Assembly (NCBI GenBank): GCA_021741155.1
Contig: JAIOYP010000015.1
Span: forward strand, 1-64,000
Source: Flavobacteriales bacterium
GTDB lineage: Bacteria; Bacteroidota; Bacteroidia; UBA10329
Length of the DNA: 64,000 nt
Reading direction: 5' to 3'
The first letter of the stretch is position 1. Each line of letters opens with the position of its first letter. The notes under the pieces are model-generated. The model ran no database searches, was not told the origin of the DNA, and worked only from the letters and a program-made list of their open reading frames with translations. Shown piece after piece: positions 33,922 to 43,549 of this stretch. Position numbers and translations under genes: made by a program.

Positions 33922-36030
33922 ATGAAGAAATTTATTGCTTGCCTAGCTATGATGGCTTGGCTTGTTACGTCCGTATCTGCCAATGATGGATACGAGTATT
34001 CAATCACTGTAAATCCGGAAGACGTTACAATAGTGCGCGATAAGTGGGGCGTACCACACATTTTTGGAAAGACCGATGCTGATGCCGCTTATGGTTTGGC
34101 ATGGGCCAATGCCGAAGACGATTTCTTTACCATGCAGGAATTGGTTATCAGTGGGAAGGGATATGCGGGTAGACTTATGGGCGTTGAAGGTGCTGAACGC
34201 GATTTCTTCTCACACACATTGGGCTATCGAGAACGAATTGAACAAGATTTTAAGCAGCTTTCGCCAGAATATGTGAAGTACGTTGAAGGTTATTGCCAAG
34301 GAATTAACGCCTATGCTGCATCTCACAAAAAAGAAATTCGAGTAAAAGGTGTTTTCCCCGTATACCCAAAAGATGTGGTTGGCGGCTACATGTTTGCGCT
34401 AAGTGCTTTAATAGGAACACCGGGTTACGTAAGCAAAATTGTAAAGGGAACGTATGATAAAGATCAACCATCAGATCTTCCGTATGGCTCGAATGCGTTT
34501 GCCTTCAACAGCAACAAAACCGCTGACGGAAGTTCGATGATTTGCATCAATCCGCATCAGCCTGTTACGGGACCGTTTTCTTGGTACGAAGCACATCTTG
34601 TAAGCGAAGAAGGTCTAAATATTCACGGAGCGATGTTTCCAGGAAGTTCGACCGTTTTTCTTGGCAACAACGAGAATTTGGGCTGGGCGCATACATTCAA
34701 TCATTTGGATCTTGTAGATGTTTTTCAACTGGAAATGCATCCCAAGAAAAAACGGACGTACAAATTCAACGGTGAATGGAAAACGCTCGTGAAGCGACCA
34801 ATCTGGCTCAAAGTGAAATTGGCAAAAGGCATTGTTTTTCCAGTAAAACGAATGACTTATTGGAGCGAGTACGGAGCTACACTTGAATCTCCTGATGGGA
34901 ACTTTTATGCTGTAAAACTACCCGCCAATGAAAAAATTGGTGTTGGAGAACAGTGGTATCGAATGGACAAAGCCACAAACTATGATGAATTCTATAAGGC
35001 GCTCAGCATGGAATCAATCTCCATGTTCAATATTGTTTATTCAGACGAGGATGATAATGTGTTGTTCATCAACAATTGTGTGATGCCCAAGCGTCATGAA
35101 GGAGTTGATTACTCAAAGGTTGTTAAAAGCAATTCCGACAAAACACTTTGGTCTGAGTTTCATGATGTGGAAGATTTGATTCAAGTACGAAATCCAAAAT
35201 GTGGATGGGTTTTTAATACAAACAACAATCCCGCACACGCAACGGATAAGAGCGAATGGCAAAGTTTGGATGATTATCCAGCTTACTTTGGCGTAACTGA
35301 CAACGGAGAAAACAACCGAGCGGAGCGTTTCTTGGAACTAATGCGCGAACCAGCTTCAGAAAAAATGTCGTTCGAAAGAATGAAGAGAATGAAGTTCGAT
35401 TATGAATTCCCTGCGTGTGGGGCTTTTCAGAATTCCATCGAAAATCTCTTTCACGTTAACCCGAACGATTATCCTGAATTAGCGCCATTGATTACTGCAA
35501 TCAATCAATGGGACAAACGAGGAAACAAGGACAACCCTGCGGCTGGAGCGTGGATTATCACCTTCCAAAAAGTGTTTAGCATGATGGGGTTTTCTGATGG
35601 TGAATTCAAACGAGCCGTTATCATTCCTGACAGTACTTATGTAACAGCTTTACGTTGGGCCAAGAATCAAATTGACACGTATTATGGTGGAGAAATCCCA
35701 AAACTTGGAGAGGTGCAACGGCACGTTCGAGGCGATGTCAACCTTCCGTTGGCTGGATTTCCTGATGCTTTAGCGGCAAACTACAACGAAGAATGGAAAG
35801 ATGGTCGTTACAAGCCTTGGGTTGCAGACTCTTACGTTCATTTTGCACAATGGAAAGATGGAAAATTGGTGCGGATAGAAACTTTGCACCCCTTTGGTGC
35901 ATCTGGCCGTCCTGACTCTCCACACTACACCGATCAGATGCAACTTTATGCTGATCAACAGACAAAAACCATGACTTTAGACAAAGCCAAAATCATGGCA
36001 GAGGCTGAGTCCATTTATCATCCGCACTAA
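33922..36030 (+). CDS. Penicillin acylase-family Ntn-hydrolase, copy 1
   Basis: The 702-aa protein has a signal peptide (ending VSAND). It has the alpha-chain motif RDKWGVPHIFGKTDADAAYGLAWANAEDD in part, then YGSNAFAF, where Ser190 is the expected N-terminal nucleophile of the beta chain after self-cleavage. The NPHQP and NNENLGWAHTFN blocks supply oxyanion and substrate residues, as in the PvdQ/aculeacin/AHL-acylase group. It is a periplasmic enzyme that removes acyl chains from amides. The tandem copy at 36127 has 97 bp between them. The target might be an acyl-homoserine lactone, a lipopeptide or an N-acyl amino acid; the sequence does not decide. Confidence 0.85.
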   Translation: MKKFIACLAMMAWLVTSVSANDGYEYSITVNPEDVTIVRDKWGVPHIFGKTDADAAYGLAWANAEDDFFTMQELVISGKGYAGRLMGVEGAERDFFSHTLGYRERIEQDFKQLSPEYVKYVEGYCQGINAYAASHKKEIRVKGVFPVYPKDVVGGYMFALSALIGTPGYVSKIVKGTYDKDQPSDLPYGSNAFAFNSNKTADGSSMICINPHQPVTGPFSWYEAHLVSEEGLNIHGAMFPGSSTVFLGNNENLGWAHTFNHLDLVDVFQLEMHPKKKRTYKFNGEWKTLVKRPIWLKVKLAKGIVFPVKRMTYWSEYGATLESPDGNFYAVKLPANEKIGVGEQWYRMDKATNYDEFYKALSMESISMFNIVYSDEDDNVLFINNCVMPKRHEGVDYSKVVKSNSDKTLWSEFHDVEDLIQVRNPKCGWVFNTNNNPAHATDKSEWQSLDDYPAYFGVTDNGENNRAERFLELMREPASEKMSFERMKRMKFDYEFPACGAFQNSIENLFHVNPNDYPELAPLITAINQWDKRGNKDNPAAGAWIITFQKVFSMMGFSDGEFKRAVIIPDSTYVTALRWAKNQIDTYYGGEIPKLGEVQRHVRGDVNLPLAGFPDALAANYNEEWKDGRYKPWVADSYVHFAQWKDGKLVRIETLHPFGASGRPDSPHYTDQMQLYADQQTKTMTLDKAKIMAEAESIYHPH

Positions 36031-36126
36031 GTTCGTAAACACTTGATACATAGTTAATAGAGGTTGATATACTAACGAGCTATTTTTACATTCAGTTAGT
36101 TCAACCCCTAAACACTTTTCAAGTTA

Positions 36127-38250
36127 ATGTCTAAACAAATTCTTTTGTTGGTTGCTTTTTTAAGCGTAACCAATTGCCTTTTCGCTGGCAAACCAAAGAG
36201 CGATAAAGAAACCCTTAACAGTACTGGTTCCCATTTTGAGAAGATTGACATCACTAAGATTCAAATCGTTCGAGATGAATGGGGCGTACCACACATTTTT
36301 GCGGACCAAGATCACGAAGTGGCTTACGGGTTGGCGTGGGCCAATGCCGAAGATGATTTTGCAACGATGCAGGAACTACTTATAGCTGGGCAAGGACGTT
36401 CTGGTCAGTTGCTCGGCAAGGAAGGTGCTAAGCGCGACTTTCTACTTCATGCGTTTGCGGTAAGAAAAATTGTTGACGACAAGTTTGACGAGTCCTTCAC
36501 GGAGGAGTACAAAGAATATTTGGACGGTTATGCCCAAGGAATCAACGCTTACGCAGCTTCTTACCCAGAGGAAGTTGTATTGCATGGCGTATTTCCGATT
36601 GAAGGAAAAGATTTGGTGTACGGAAATGTATTTGCTGCCTGCATTGTTTCTGGCGGACACTTAGAAGTTGCCAAAATCCTAAAAGGCGATTATGATGGAG
36701 GCTCAACTTGGTTGGGTTCGAATGCCATGGCTTTCAGCCCAAAAAAGACTGATGATGGAAGCACGATTCTAGTCATAAATCCACATCAACCAATGGAGGG
36801 ACCTTTCTCTTGGTACGAAGCACATTTGTGCAGCAACGAAGGATTGAACATTCTTGGTGGACTGTTCCCTGGTGGACCGTCTGTTTTTCTTGGAACGAAT
36901 GAAAATCTAGGTTGGGCACATACAGTCAACAAACTTGACTTGGTTGATGTGTACAAACTCAAAATGAGCGAAGACAAAAAGCGGATGTACAAGTTTGATG
37001 GCGAATGGTTTGAACTGGACAGACGACTAACCATCCTCAAAGTAAAACTGAGCAACATCCTCACCGTTCCCGTTCCTAAAATGACTTATTGGAGTAAGCA
37101 TGGAGCGACCATCAAATCAAAGGATGGAGATTTCTACGCTGTGCGATTGGCTGCAAACCAGAAAATCAATACGATTGAGGAAATCTATCGCATGAACAAG
37201 GCCAAGAATTTTGACCAGTTCTATGAGGCTTTGAGCATGGAAGCGCATCCGCGATACAACGTGATTTACGCTGACAAAGAAGGCAATATCATGTATCTGA
37301 ACAATGGCCTAATTCCAAAGCGAAACGAAGATTACAACTGGGCTTCGGTTGTTCCTGGTGATACCAGCGCCACGCTATGGACCGAATTCCACCCGATATC
37401 TGAACGCCCACAAGTCATCAATCCAAACTGCGGATATGTGTTTAACACAAATAACACGCCTTTCAACTGCACTTCTCAAAGCGAAAACTTGAACCCAAAA
37501 GATTACCCAGCTTATTTTGGTTTTGAGGCAGGCGATAACAATCGAAGTACGCGTTTGGTGCAATTACTATCGGAGTACGACAAGGTGAATTTGGATGCAG
37601 CCAAGCGGATGAAATTCGATTATCAACTTCCAGATTCAAGCGCATTTTTTGCTTCTACTGAGAACTTCATGCAGATTGATGCCAATTGTTTTCCTGATGT
37701 GACCGAGAGCATTGTGAAAATGCAGAACTGGGATAAACGCGCAACAAAAGACAGCGAAGCCGCTGGAATGTATCTCCTCACCTATAACTACATCTTCAAA
37801 AAACTTGGACTTGGCACCGAAGCATTCATTGATGGAATGGACGTGGAAGACAACTTGTTTGTGGAAGCTGTTGCCTACGCAAACGACCACTTAATGGAGT
37901 ATTTCAAAACGCTGGATGTAACGCTCGGTGAACTTCAAGTTCATGTGCGTGGAGATAAAGAATATGGCGTAAACGGTTTTGCCGATGTGCTTGCGGCCAA
38001 CTACAATATGCCTTATACCAACGGCAGATTCAAAACATTTGTGGCCGATTCTTACGTGCAATTTGCACAATGGAAAGATGGCGAAGAAGTTGCGTTAGAA
38101 ACGCTTCATCCTTATGGAGCATCAAACCGCGAATGGTCAAAACACTACAACGATCAAATGGAGCTTTACGTGAATCAGCAGACCAAGCGAATGACGCTGA
38201 ACAAGGAAGAGATTTATGCTAATGCAGAGAAAATTTATCATCCAAAGTAA
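36127..38250 (+). CDS. Penicillin acylase-family Ntn-hydrolase, copy 2
   Basis: The 707-aa paralogue of the preceding gene has a signal peptide (ending LFAG). It conserves RDEWGVPHIFADQDHEVAYG, the processing site LGSNAMAF with nucleophile Ser198, NPHQPMEGPFSWYEAHL and NENLGWAHTVN. Differences between the copies cluster outside these blocks, so both should be active, probably on different acyl chains. A bidirectional terminator follows. The two genes probably form one transcription unit because no terminator lies between them. Confidence 0.85.
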   Translation: MSKQILLLVAFLSVTNCLFAGKPKSDKETLNSTGSHFEKIDITKIQIVRDEWGVPHIFADQDHEVAYGLAWANAEDDFATMQELLIAGQGRSGQLLGKEGAKRDFLLHAFAVRKIVDDKFDESFTEEYKEYLDGYAQGINAYAASYPEEVVLHGVFPIEGKDLVYGNVFAACIVSGGHLEVAKILKGDYDGGSTWLGSNAMAFSPKKTDDGSTILVINPHQPMEGPFSWYEAHLCSNEGLNILGGLFPGGPSVFLGTNENLGWAHTVNKLDLVDVYKLKMSEDKKRMYKFDGEWFELDRRLTILKVKLSNILTVPVPKMTYWSKHGATIKSKDGDFYAVRLAANQKINTIEEIYRMNKAKNFDQFYEALSMEAHPRYNVIYADKEGNIMYLNNGLIPKRNEDYNWASVVPGDTSATLWTEFHPISERPQVINPNCGYVFNTNNTPFNCTSQSENLNPKDYPAYFGFEAGDNNRSTRLVQLLSEYDKVNLDAAKRMKFDYQLPDSSAFFASTENFMQIDANCFPDVTESIVKMQNWDKRATKDSEAAGMYLLTYNYIFKKLGLGTEAFIDGMDVEDNLFVEAVAYANDHLMEYFKTLDVTLGELQVHVRGDKEYGVNGFADVLAANYNMPYTNGRFKTFVADSYVQFAQWKDGEEVALETLHPYGASNREWSKHYNDQMELYVNQQTKRMTLNKEEIYANAEKIYHPK

Positions 38251-38274
38251 TCCTGAACTGAAACTTTTGTTATC

Positions 38275-38300
38275 AGAAAAGGCCCTTTCGGGCCTTTTCT
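38275..38300. terminator. Bidirectional rho-independent terminator
   Basis: An 11-bp perfect stem (AGAAAAGGCCC with its complement) closes a TTTC loop between two convergent genes. The A-rich and T-rich arms provide U-tracts in both directions, so it can stop the acylase transcript and the processing-protease transcript. Confidence 0.85.
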
Positions 38301-38307
38301 TTTCTCA

Positions 38308-40002
38308 TTAGTTATAGGAGAGTTTCAATCTCCTAAACGTCTTATCGTCAATGGACTCGATGGCTTTTAATATAGCGTCATCGTCAGCATTAAAAACACG
38401 GTAGAATGCTTCTGTTTGCCAGATTGTTCTAGCTAGCAATGCTTTTAGCCTTGTTCGGATAATCTTTCCAGAGGCAGCCATTCCTTCCGCTTTTCGAGTT
38501 GCGAAATCCTTTTCTTCGGATTTGGAATCGCTTTTCTTGACCGAGGCATCTATCTCTTCTCCATCAATTTCCGAAATCACATTTCCTTTTTTTTCTTTCG
38601 GACTCATTTCCTTCTCTGCAAATGCAAAGAATTCGTCCATAAACTTGCCTTCAATGTCAAACTTGGCATCGAACGTTTCAAAGTCAGGATATTTTGAGTT
38701 GAGTTCATCTCGGTTTGCATCTACGTACTCGTTGATGTATTGATAGAAAAGTCCATTACTCAAAAGATCACGCAAGAAGTCTGAATTTTCAGATGTATCG
38801 AGCGAAATGAAAACGTCTGGAAGAATTCCGCCTCCACCATACACGACACGTTTGTTGTCGGTGAAATATTCTTGATGATCATCTACATGAACGCTATCCA
38901 TGCTAAACAATTCTCCGTTATCACGTCTACGCTGACCTTCCTTTCGGTATTCCTCATTGCCTTCTTCGTACGGACGTTGAATACAACGTCCAGAAGGCGT
39001 GTAATAGCGCGCAGTGGTCAATTTCAAGGTAGAACCATCACGAAGTTTGAACGGACGCTGCACCAATCCTTTTCCGAAGGATCTTCGACCAATAATTAAT
39101 CCACGGTCGTGATCTTGAATTGCACCTGAAACAATCTCGCTCGCTGATGCGGAACCTTCATCAATCAAAACAACCAACTTTCCTTTTTCAAATCGACCTT
39201 TTGATGTAGCCAAATTCTCTCGCTTCGGATTTGAAACACCTTCCGTGTAAACAATCAAGCTTTTATCAGCTAGAAACTCATCCGACAGTTCAATTGCTGT
39301 ATTCAAATACCCACCTGAATTTCCTCTCAAATCAAGCACAAGATGCTTCATTCCCAACGGCATCAATTCATCCATAGCTTCGTTGAACTCGTCCATGGTG
39401 CTTTGTGCAAAGCGGTTCACTTTTACATATCCAATTTCTGGATTTAACATGTAAGCAGCATCCACGCTGAATATTGGAATCTTGTCCCGAACGATGGTGT
39501 AATCAATCAAATCATTCACTCCTCTTCTATAGATTTTTACGCGAACCTTGGTTCCCTTATCTCCACGAAGTTTACTGATCACGTCATTATTTGTGATGCC
39601 AATTCCGGCAACAACCGTATCCTCAATCATCACAATTTTATCTCCTGATCTGATTCCGAGTTTCTCTGATGGACCACCTGAGATAGATGAAACAACAGCA
39701 ATGGTGTCTTTTAGAATATTGAACTGAACTCCGATTCCTTCAAAATTTCCAGTAAGCGGCTCGTTCATTCTCTCGTACTCCTCAGCCGTCATGTACTCGC
39801 TGTGCGGATCCAATTCCTTAACCATCGCCACAATCGCCTCATCAATCAGCATTTCAAACTTTGGATGTTCCACGTACTTGGTCTCCATCAAATTCAACAC
39901 ATCGTCAAACTTGAGCTTGTATTCTTCCTTGATAGTTCTTTGGGCAATTACGTTTGAGGAGAGAAACCCCAACGTAATAATCAACACGGTCAATCTTCTC
40001 AT
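38308..40002 (-). CDS. S41 family C-terminal processing peptidase with PDZ domain
   Basis: I choose the ATG at 40002 (564 aa), which gives a signal peptide (MRRLTVLIITLGFLSSNVIAQ). The longer frame from 40059 puts 19 unsuited residues in front. The protein has an N-terminal helical part, a PDZ domain (FEGIGVQFNILKD to RGDKGTKV) and the S41 core with DLRGNSGG, the serine motif DEGSASASEIV and the lysine in RRSFGKGLVQ. The C-terminal 150 residues are charged. Such periplasmic proteases degrade or trim proteins at their C-terminus. The gene stands alone between a terminator and the lepB end. Confidence 0.88.
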   Translation of the reverse strand: MRRLTVLIITLGFLSSNVIAQRTIKEEYKLKFDDVLNLMETKYVEHPKFEMLIDEAIVAMVKELDPHSEYMTAEEYERMNEPLTGNFEGIGVQFNILKDTIAVVSSISGGPSEKLGIRSGDKIVMIEDTVVAGIGITNNDVISKLRGDKGTKVRVKIYRRGVNDLIDYTIVRDKIPIFSVDAAYMLNPEIGYVKVNRFAQSTMDEFNEAMDELMPLGMKHLVLDLRGNSGGYLNTAIELSDEFLADKSLIVYTEGVSNPKRENLATSKGRFEKGKLVVLIDEGSASASEIVSGAIQDHDRGLIIGRRSFGKGLVQRPFKLRDGSTLKLTTARYYTPSGRCIQRPYEEGNEEYRKEGQRRRDNGELFSMDSVHVDDHQEYFTDNKRVVYGGGGILPDVFISLDTSENSDFLRDLLSNGLFYQYINEYVDANRDELNSKYPDFETFDAKFDIEGKFMDEFFAFAEKEMSPKEKKGNVISEIDGEEIDASVKKSDSKSEEKDFATRKAEGMAASGKIIRTRLKALLARTIWQTEAFYRVFNADDDAILKAIESIDDKTFRRLKLSYN

Positions 40003-40148
40003 ATTCAAATTCTTTTGTTCTCGTGAAACGCTAAAATCGCCAAAATGGTGCCACGGCAACGCCTGTTTTCACAAAACTTGTGAATTAGCTCGCTTTTGCT
40101 GCATTTCTAAACTGCAACGATTATGTCGCGCGAAGGTTCGAAGGATGA

Positions 40149-41273
40149 TCAGTCAATCAGATTGAAAATCCGCTTCCAACGGATTTTCTCGAACAACTTA
40201 GTCGCGTCCTTATCGATTGAAAGCCAAATGAAAACAGCTTTTCCAACGATGTGGTCTTCGGGAACAAATCCCCAAAAACGACTATCAGCAGAATTGTGGC
40301 GGTTGTCTCCCATCATGAAATAGTAATCCATTTGGAAGGTGTAGGAAGTGGTCTCTAAATCATTAATGTAGATTTTTCCGTCCTCGATTTTCAAATCGTT
40401 GTGCTCATAAAAGACAATCAATCGCTCATAAATCGGAAGATTTTCGGCTGTCAACTCAACCGTTACATCTTTTTTAGGAATGGTAATAGGCCCAAAATTA
40501 TCCACGTTCCAAAAGAACTTCTGGCTCTTATTTGAAATCAGTTCGGCATCCGAATTAGGAAAAATGTACTCGGCATAAGCACCTTTTTCCGCGATAGTCG
40601 GCTCCACGGATTTCACATTATTCAATTGAGCAATGTTTTCCTTAGCACCCTTTGTCATGGTTAAGGTAAAATCGCCATTATTAGAAACACGACCACCTTC
40701 GGTGATATCGTACTTACGCAAAACCAGCTGATTGAACCCAGTTCCATCCGTTTGAACATCATAAGATGTTTGACCAAACTCCGGTTGATACGCTTCTTCC
40801 TCATTAATAAAAAGGACGCCCTCTTTTACTTCCAACACATCGCCCGGAATGGCAACGCATCGTTTGATGTAGTTCTCGCGCTTATCAACCGGACGGAAAC
40901 CTTCCATCGGGTAATTGAATACAACCACATCGTTGTTCTTTATGGATGTGTAGCCCGGCAATCTCATGTATGGCAACTTAAACCACTCCAGATACGATTT
41001 CATATCGCGTGTACCAGGCATCGTATGATGCGCAAACGGAAATGCCAATGGCGTATTCGGAATTCGTGGACCGTAGCTCACTTTGCTAACGAACAAGAAA
41101 TCGCCAATGAGCAGCGATTTTTCCATTGATGATGTTGGGATGGTGTATGCCTCGATGAGGAACAACCGAATGATAGTAGCTGCGATTACCGCAAATACGA
41201 TGGCATCAACCCACTCTCTTACAAAGCCTTTCTTTTGGGCAGGCTTTTCTTTTTTCCAAAATTTCCAATTCAT
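40149..41273 (-). CDS. lepB: Signal peptidase I
   Basis: The 374-aa protein has one N-terminal membrane segment. The catalytic Ser49 is in IPTSSMEKSLLIGD and the catalytic Lys137 in YIKRCVAIPGDVLEV. The box MMGDNRHNSADSRFWGFVPEDHIVGKA follows near the end. Between the Lys box and the last box is an insert of about 150 residues, as is common in Bacteroidota. It removes signal peptides from exported proteins, which are numerous in this window. It lies 27 bp after dapB at the end of the parAB-DUF5683-dapB-lepB block. Confidence 0.96.
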   Translation of the reverse strand: MNWKFWKKEKPAQKKGFVREWVDAIVFAVIAATIIRLFLIEAYTIPTSSMEKSLLIGDFLFVSKVSYGPRIPNTPLAFPFAHHTMPGTRDMKSYLEWFKLPYMRLPGYTSIKNNDVVVFNYPMEGFRPVDKRENYIKRCVAIPGDVLEVKEGVLFINEEEAYQPEFGQTSYDVQTDGTGFNQLVLRKYDITEGGRVSNNGDFTLTMTKGAKENIAQLNNVKSVEPTIAEKGAYAEYIFPNSDAELISNKSQKFFWNVDNFGPITIPKKDVTVELTAENLPIYERLIVFYEHNDLKIEDGKIYINDLETTSYTFQMDYYFMMGDNRHNSADSRFWGFVPEDHIVGKAVFIWLSIDKDATKLFEKIRWKRIFNLID

Positions 41274-41300
41274 ACGCGAAGTAACTTATCTAACGAAGAT

Positions 41301-42041
41301 TTATTTGGCAAATCCCTCAAACTTAACATCCTTTATGAGGTCACTCATGGTGTAAACACCTTTTTTATTCACAAGCCATTCGGCTGCAAGCACAGCGCCT
41401 TTTGCAAAGCCAACGCGACTTTTGGCTGTATGCGTTATTTCAATCGTATCAATATCGGATTCGTATTTGACCACGTGCGTTCCGGGCACGGATTCCTCAC
41501 GATGTGAGAAAATTTCCAGTTCGTATTCCTTGTCCGATTTTTCGTTCACCCAAACATTCTTGTTATCCGTTCGGTCTATGATGTCATTGGCCAATGAAAT
41601 GGCCGTTCCGCTTGGAGCATCCAACTTGGCCGTGTGATGGATTTCTTCGATGGAAACATGATATTCCTCGTGCTCATTCATCAATTTGGCAAGCATTTTA
41701 TTCACCTCAAAAAAGAGATTGACACCCACGCTGAAATTAGAAGCATAAAGAAGCGATCTGTTGTGTTTCCAACAAACTTCTCTTACATGCTGCAACTGGT
41801 CGAACCAACCTGTGGTACCTACAACTACTGGAGTTCCAGCATCAAAACATCTGAAAATGTTGCTGACAACGCTTTGCGGCATAGAGAATTCAATGGCCAC
41901 ATCGGCATTTGCCAGTTCCTCTTCTTTTCCAACCCAATCATCCGAATCATTGAACGTGACCACGATTTCGTGTCCTCGTTCCAAGGCGATTTTTTCAATC
42001 TCCTTACCCATTTTACCGTATCCAGAGAGAGCTATTTTCAT
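41301..42041 (-). CDS. dapB: 4-hydroxy-tetrahydrodipicolinate reductase
   Basis: I use the ATG at 42041 (MKIALSGYGKMGKEI, 246 aa), where the NAD(P)-binding GYGKMG sits at the normal distance from the start. The longer frame adds nine residues. The substrate-binding box EIHHTAKLDAPSGTAISLA is intact, with the paired His and the Lys of the catalytic site. The enzyme reduces the dihydrodipicolinate precursor in lysine and meso-diaminopimelate synthesis, so it supports peptidoglycan. It sits in the conserved block between the DUF5683 gene and lepB. Confidence 0.97.
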   Translation of the reverse strand: MKIALSGYGKMGKEIEKIALERGHEIVVTFNDSDDWVGKEEELANADVAIEFSMPQSVVSNIFRCFDAGTPVVVGTTGWFDQLQHVREVCWKHNRSLLYASNFSVGVNLFFEVNKMLAKLMNEHEEYHVSIEEIHHTAKLDAPSGTAISLANDIIDRTDNKNVWVNEKSDKEYELEIFSHREESVPGTHVVKYESDIDTIEITHTAKSRVGFAKGAVLAAEWLVNKKGVYTMSDLIKDVKFEGFAK

Positions 42042-42065
42042 TGTGATTATACTGTCGGTTGAGGA

Positions 42066-42073
42066 CAAAATTA
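42066..42073 (-). promoter_or_regulatory. -7 element candidate upstream of dapB
   Basis: TAATTTTG on the minus strand matches TAnnTTTG and lies 24 bp before the dapB start, between DUF5683 and dapB. The nearest TTG at the -33 side is 23 nt away, slightly too far, so this is a weak internal promoter at best. Confidence 0.35.
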
Positions 42074-42078
42074 GCCTT

Positions 42079-42654
42079 TTATCTGAGGCGAAAGGTCAAG
42101 GCCAAAGCAGGTGCTGGTATCATTCCTGGCCCAATGAGATGCATGGTCGGGCGTACTTTGAGAGTGAGGTCATCGCTCACGTCAAAATCTTTGAGGTGAG
42201 CATCAACACTAGCATCAATGATATTTAATGCATAGAGTATCCCCGTGAATACGAGCGAGAGATCACGGTTTCGTTGATAGAAACTCACCAGTTCCTTGAG
42301 GTTTGCATCTGAATAGCGCCCTACAAATTCATCTGTTGTTGCTGGGTTATCATCAATTCGAATTAAATATGCTTCCTTGTATGTTCTGCATTTCAAATCA
42401 TTGAAAACCGCGCTGTAAATCAATCCTCCAAATCCACCATATATTATGGGAACCTTCCACCATTTGCCATTATAAACCTGACCCAAACCGGGCAGTGCAA
42501 CACTCATTATTGTTGCCTTGAAGGGTGAATGCTTTTTCTTGACAATAGACGTATCAGCTTTGGTTGGCTGAATAATCGTGTCCGTTTCTTGGGCAAATGA
42601 TTGACCGACCGAAACAAGCAGTAGAATAAGGAATGGTATGAAATACCGAATCAA
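42079..42654 (-). CDS. DUF5683 domain-containing membrane protein
   Basis: The 191-aa protein has a signal peptide (ending SFAQ), a linker with several Lys, and the family block ATIMSVALPGLGQVYNGKWWKVPIIYGG. At least two hydrophobic segments follow (LIYSAVFND; LSLVFTGILYALNIIDASVDAHL). This is the DUF5683 pattern common beside parB in Bacteroidota. Its function is not known; a cell-envelope role is assumed. It begins 13 bp after parB and probably belongs to that operon. Confidence 0.85.
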   Translation of the reverse strand: MIRYFIPFLILLLVSVGQSFAQETDTIIQPTKADTSIVKKKHSPFKATIMSVALPGLGQVYNGKWWKVPIIYGGFGGLIYSAVFNDLKCRTYKEAYLIRIDDNPATTDEFVGRYSDANLKELVSFYQRNRDLSLVFTGILYALNIIDASVDAHLKDFDVSDDLTLKVRPTMHLIGPGMIPAPALALTFRLR

Positions 42655-42667
42655 ACGATGAAGTTGG

Positions 42668-43549
42668 TTATGGCCAAAGATCCAAGATGGTAAGAACGCG
42701 CTTCAGCTCCTTTTCATTGTCGAAAGAAATGGAAATACTGCCTTTTCCTTTGGCATTCACCTTTAGGCCGACCTCCGCATCCAATTGTCTCTTCACGTTA
42801 TCCTGAATCCGCTGGTATTCAATTGGAAGGTCTTTTTTGATTGTCTTTCCGGATGCCTTGGCTGCTTTGTAAGCTTGCTCGGCAGCACGAACTGACAATC
42901 CGCCTTTTACAATCTCTTTAAAAAGTTGAAGCTGTTCGTTTTCGTCTTCAATATTGATGATGGCACGTGCGTGTCCCATCGTCAGAACGCGGTCCATAAT
43001 GGCTTTTTGAATCTGCGGTGGCAGTTTCAGCAATCGCAAATAGTTGGTAATGGTTGATCGCTTCTTCCCTACTCGCTCGCCCAATGCCTCTTGTGTAAGC
43101 TGGCATTCATCTATCAATCGTTGATACGAAATGGCTACTTCAATCGCATCCAGATTATCTCGCTGAATGTTCTCAACCAACGCCATTTCGAGCATGGTTT
43201 GATCATTCGCTACGCGGATGTAGGCTGGAACTTCCGTTAAACCCGCTAACTGCGAGGCACGAAATCTTCGCTCTCCAGAAATAATCTGGTACTTACCCGG
43301 ACGAACTTGTCTTAACGTAAGCGGCTGAATGATTCCCAACTGAGTAATTGAAGCCGCCAACTCATCCAACTTCTCCTGATCAAATCGCGTTCTGGGCTGA
43401 AACGGATTTACTTCAATGTCTGAAATAAAAACTCCACTTATCGACCCAGCACCTAATTCAGATTTAGCTCCAGAATGTAAAATTCCGTCCGCACCTGAAT
43501 TATCCAGCAACGCCCCTAATCCCCTTCCTAATGCATTTGTCTTGGCCAT
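42668..43549 (-). CDS. parB: Chromosome partitioning protein ParB
   Basis: The 293-aa protein has the N-terminal ParB box (NPFQPRTRFDQEKLDELAASI), the CTP-binding motif GERRFRASQLAG, a helix-turn-helix with LGERVGKKRSTITNYLRLLKLP, and a C-terminal dimerisation part. It binds parS sites and spreads as a CTP-dependent clamp to position the origin region. Its start overlaps the parA stop by 1 bp. This position suggests that the window is not far from the replication origin, since parAB is often nearby. No complete parS site was found in the window. Confidence 0.97.
   Translation of the reverse strand: MAKTNALGRGLGALLDNSGADGILHSGAKSELGAGSISGVFISDIEVNPFQPRTRFDQEKLDELAASITQLGIIQPLTLRQVRPGKYQIISGERRFRASQLAGLTEVPAYIRVANDQTMLEMALVENIQRDNLDAIEVAISYQRLIDECQLTQEALGERVGKKRSTITNYLRLLKLPPQIQKAIMDRVLTMGHARAIINIEDENEQLQLFKEIVKGGLSVRAAEQAYKAAKASGKTIKKDLPIEYQRIQDNVKRQLDAEVGLKVNAKGKGSISISFDNEKELKRVLTILDLWP

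Noticed and set aside
39866-39875. TGTTCCACGT, half of a parS-like ParB site.
   Set aside because: The second half (ACTTGG) does not match the palindrome, and the site is inside the processing-protease gene. No complete parS site was seen.
41634-42228. Plus-strand frames of 142 and 155 codons over dapB and DUF5683.
   Set aside because: They oppose well-recognised genes, and no protein feature is visible.
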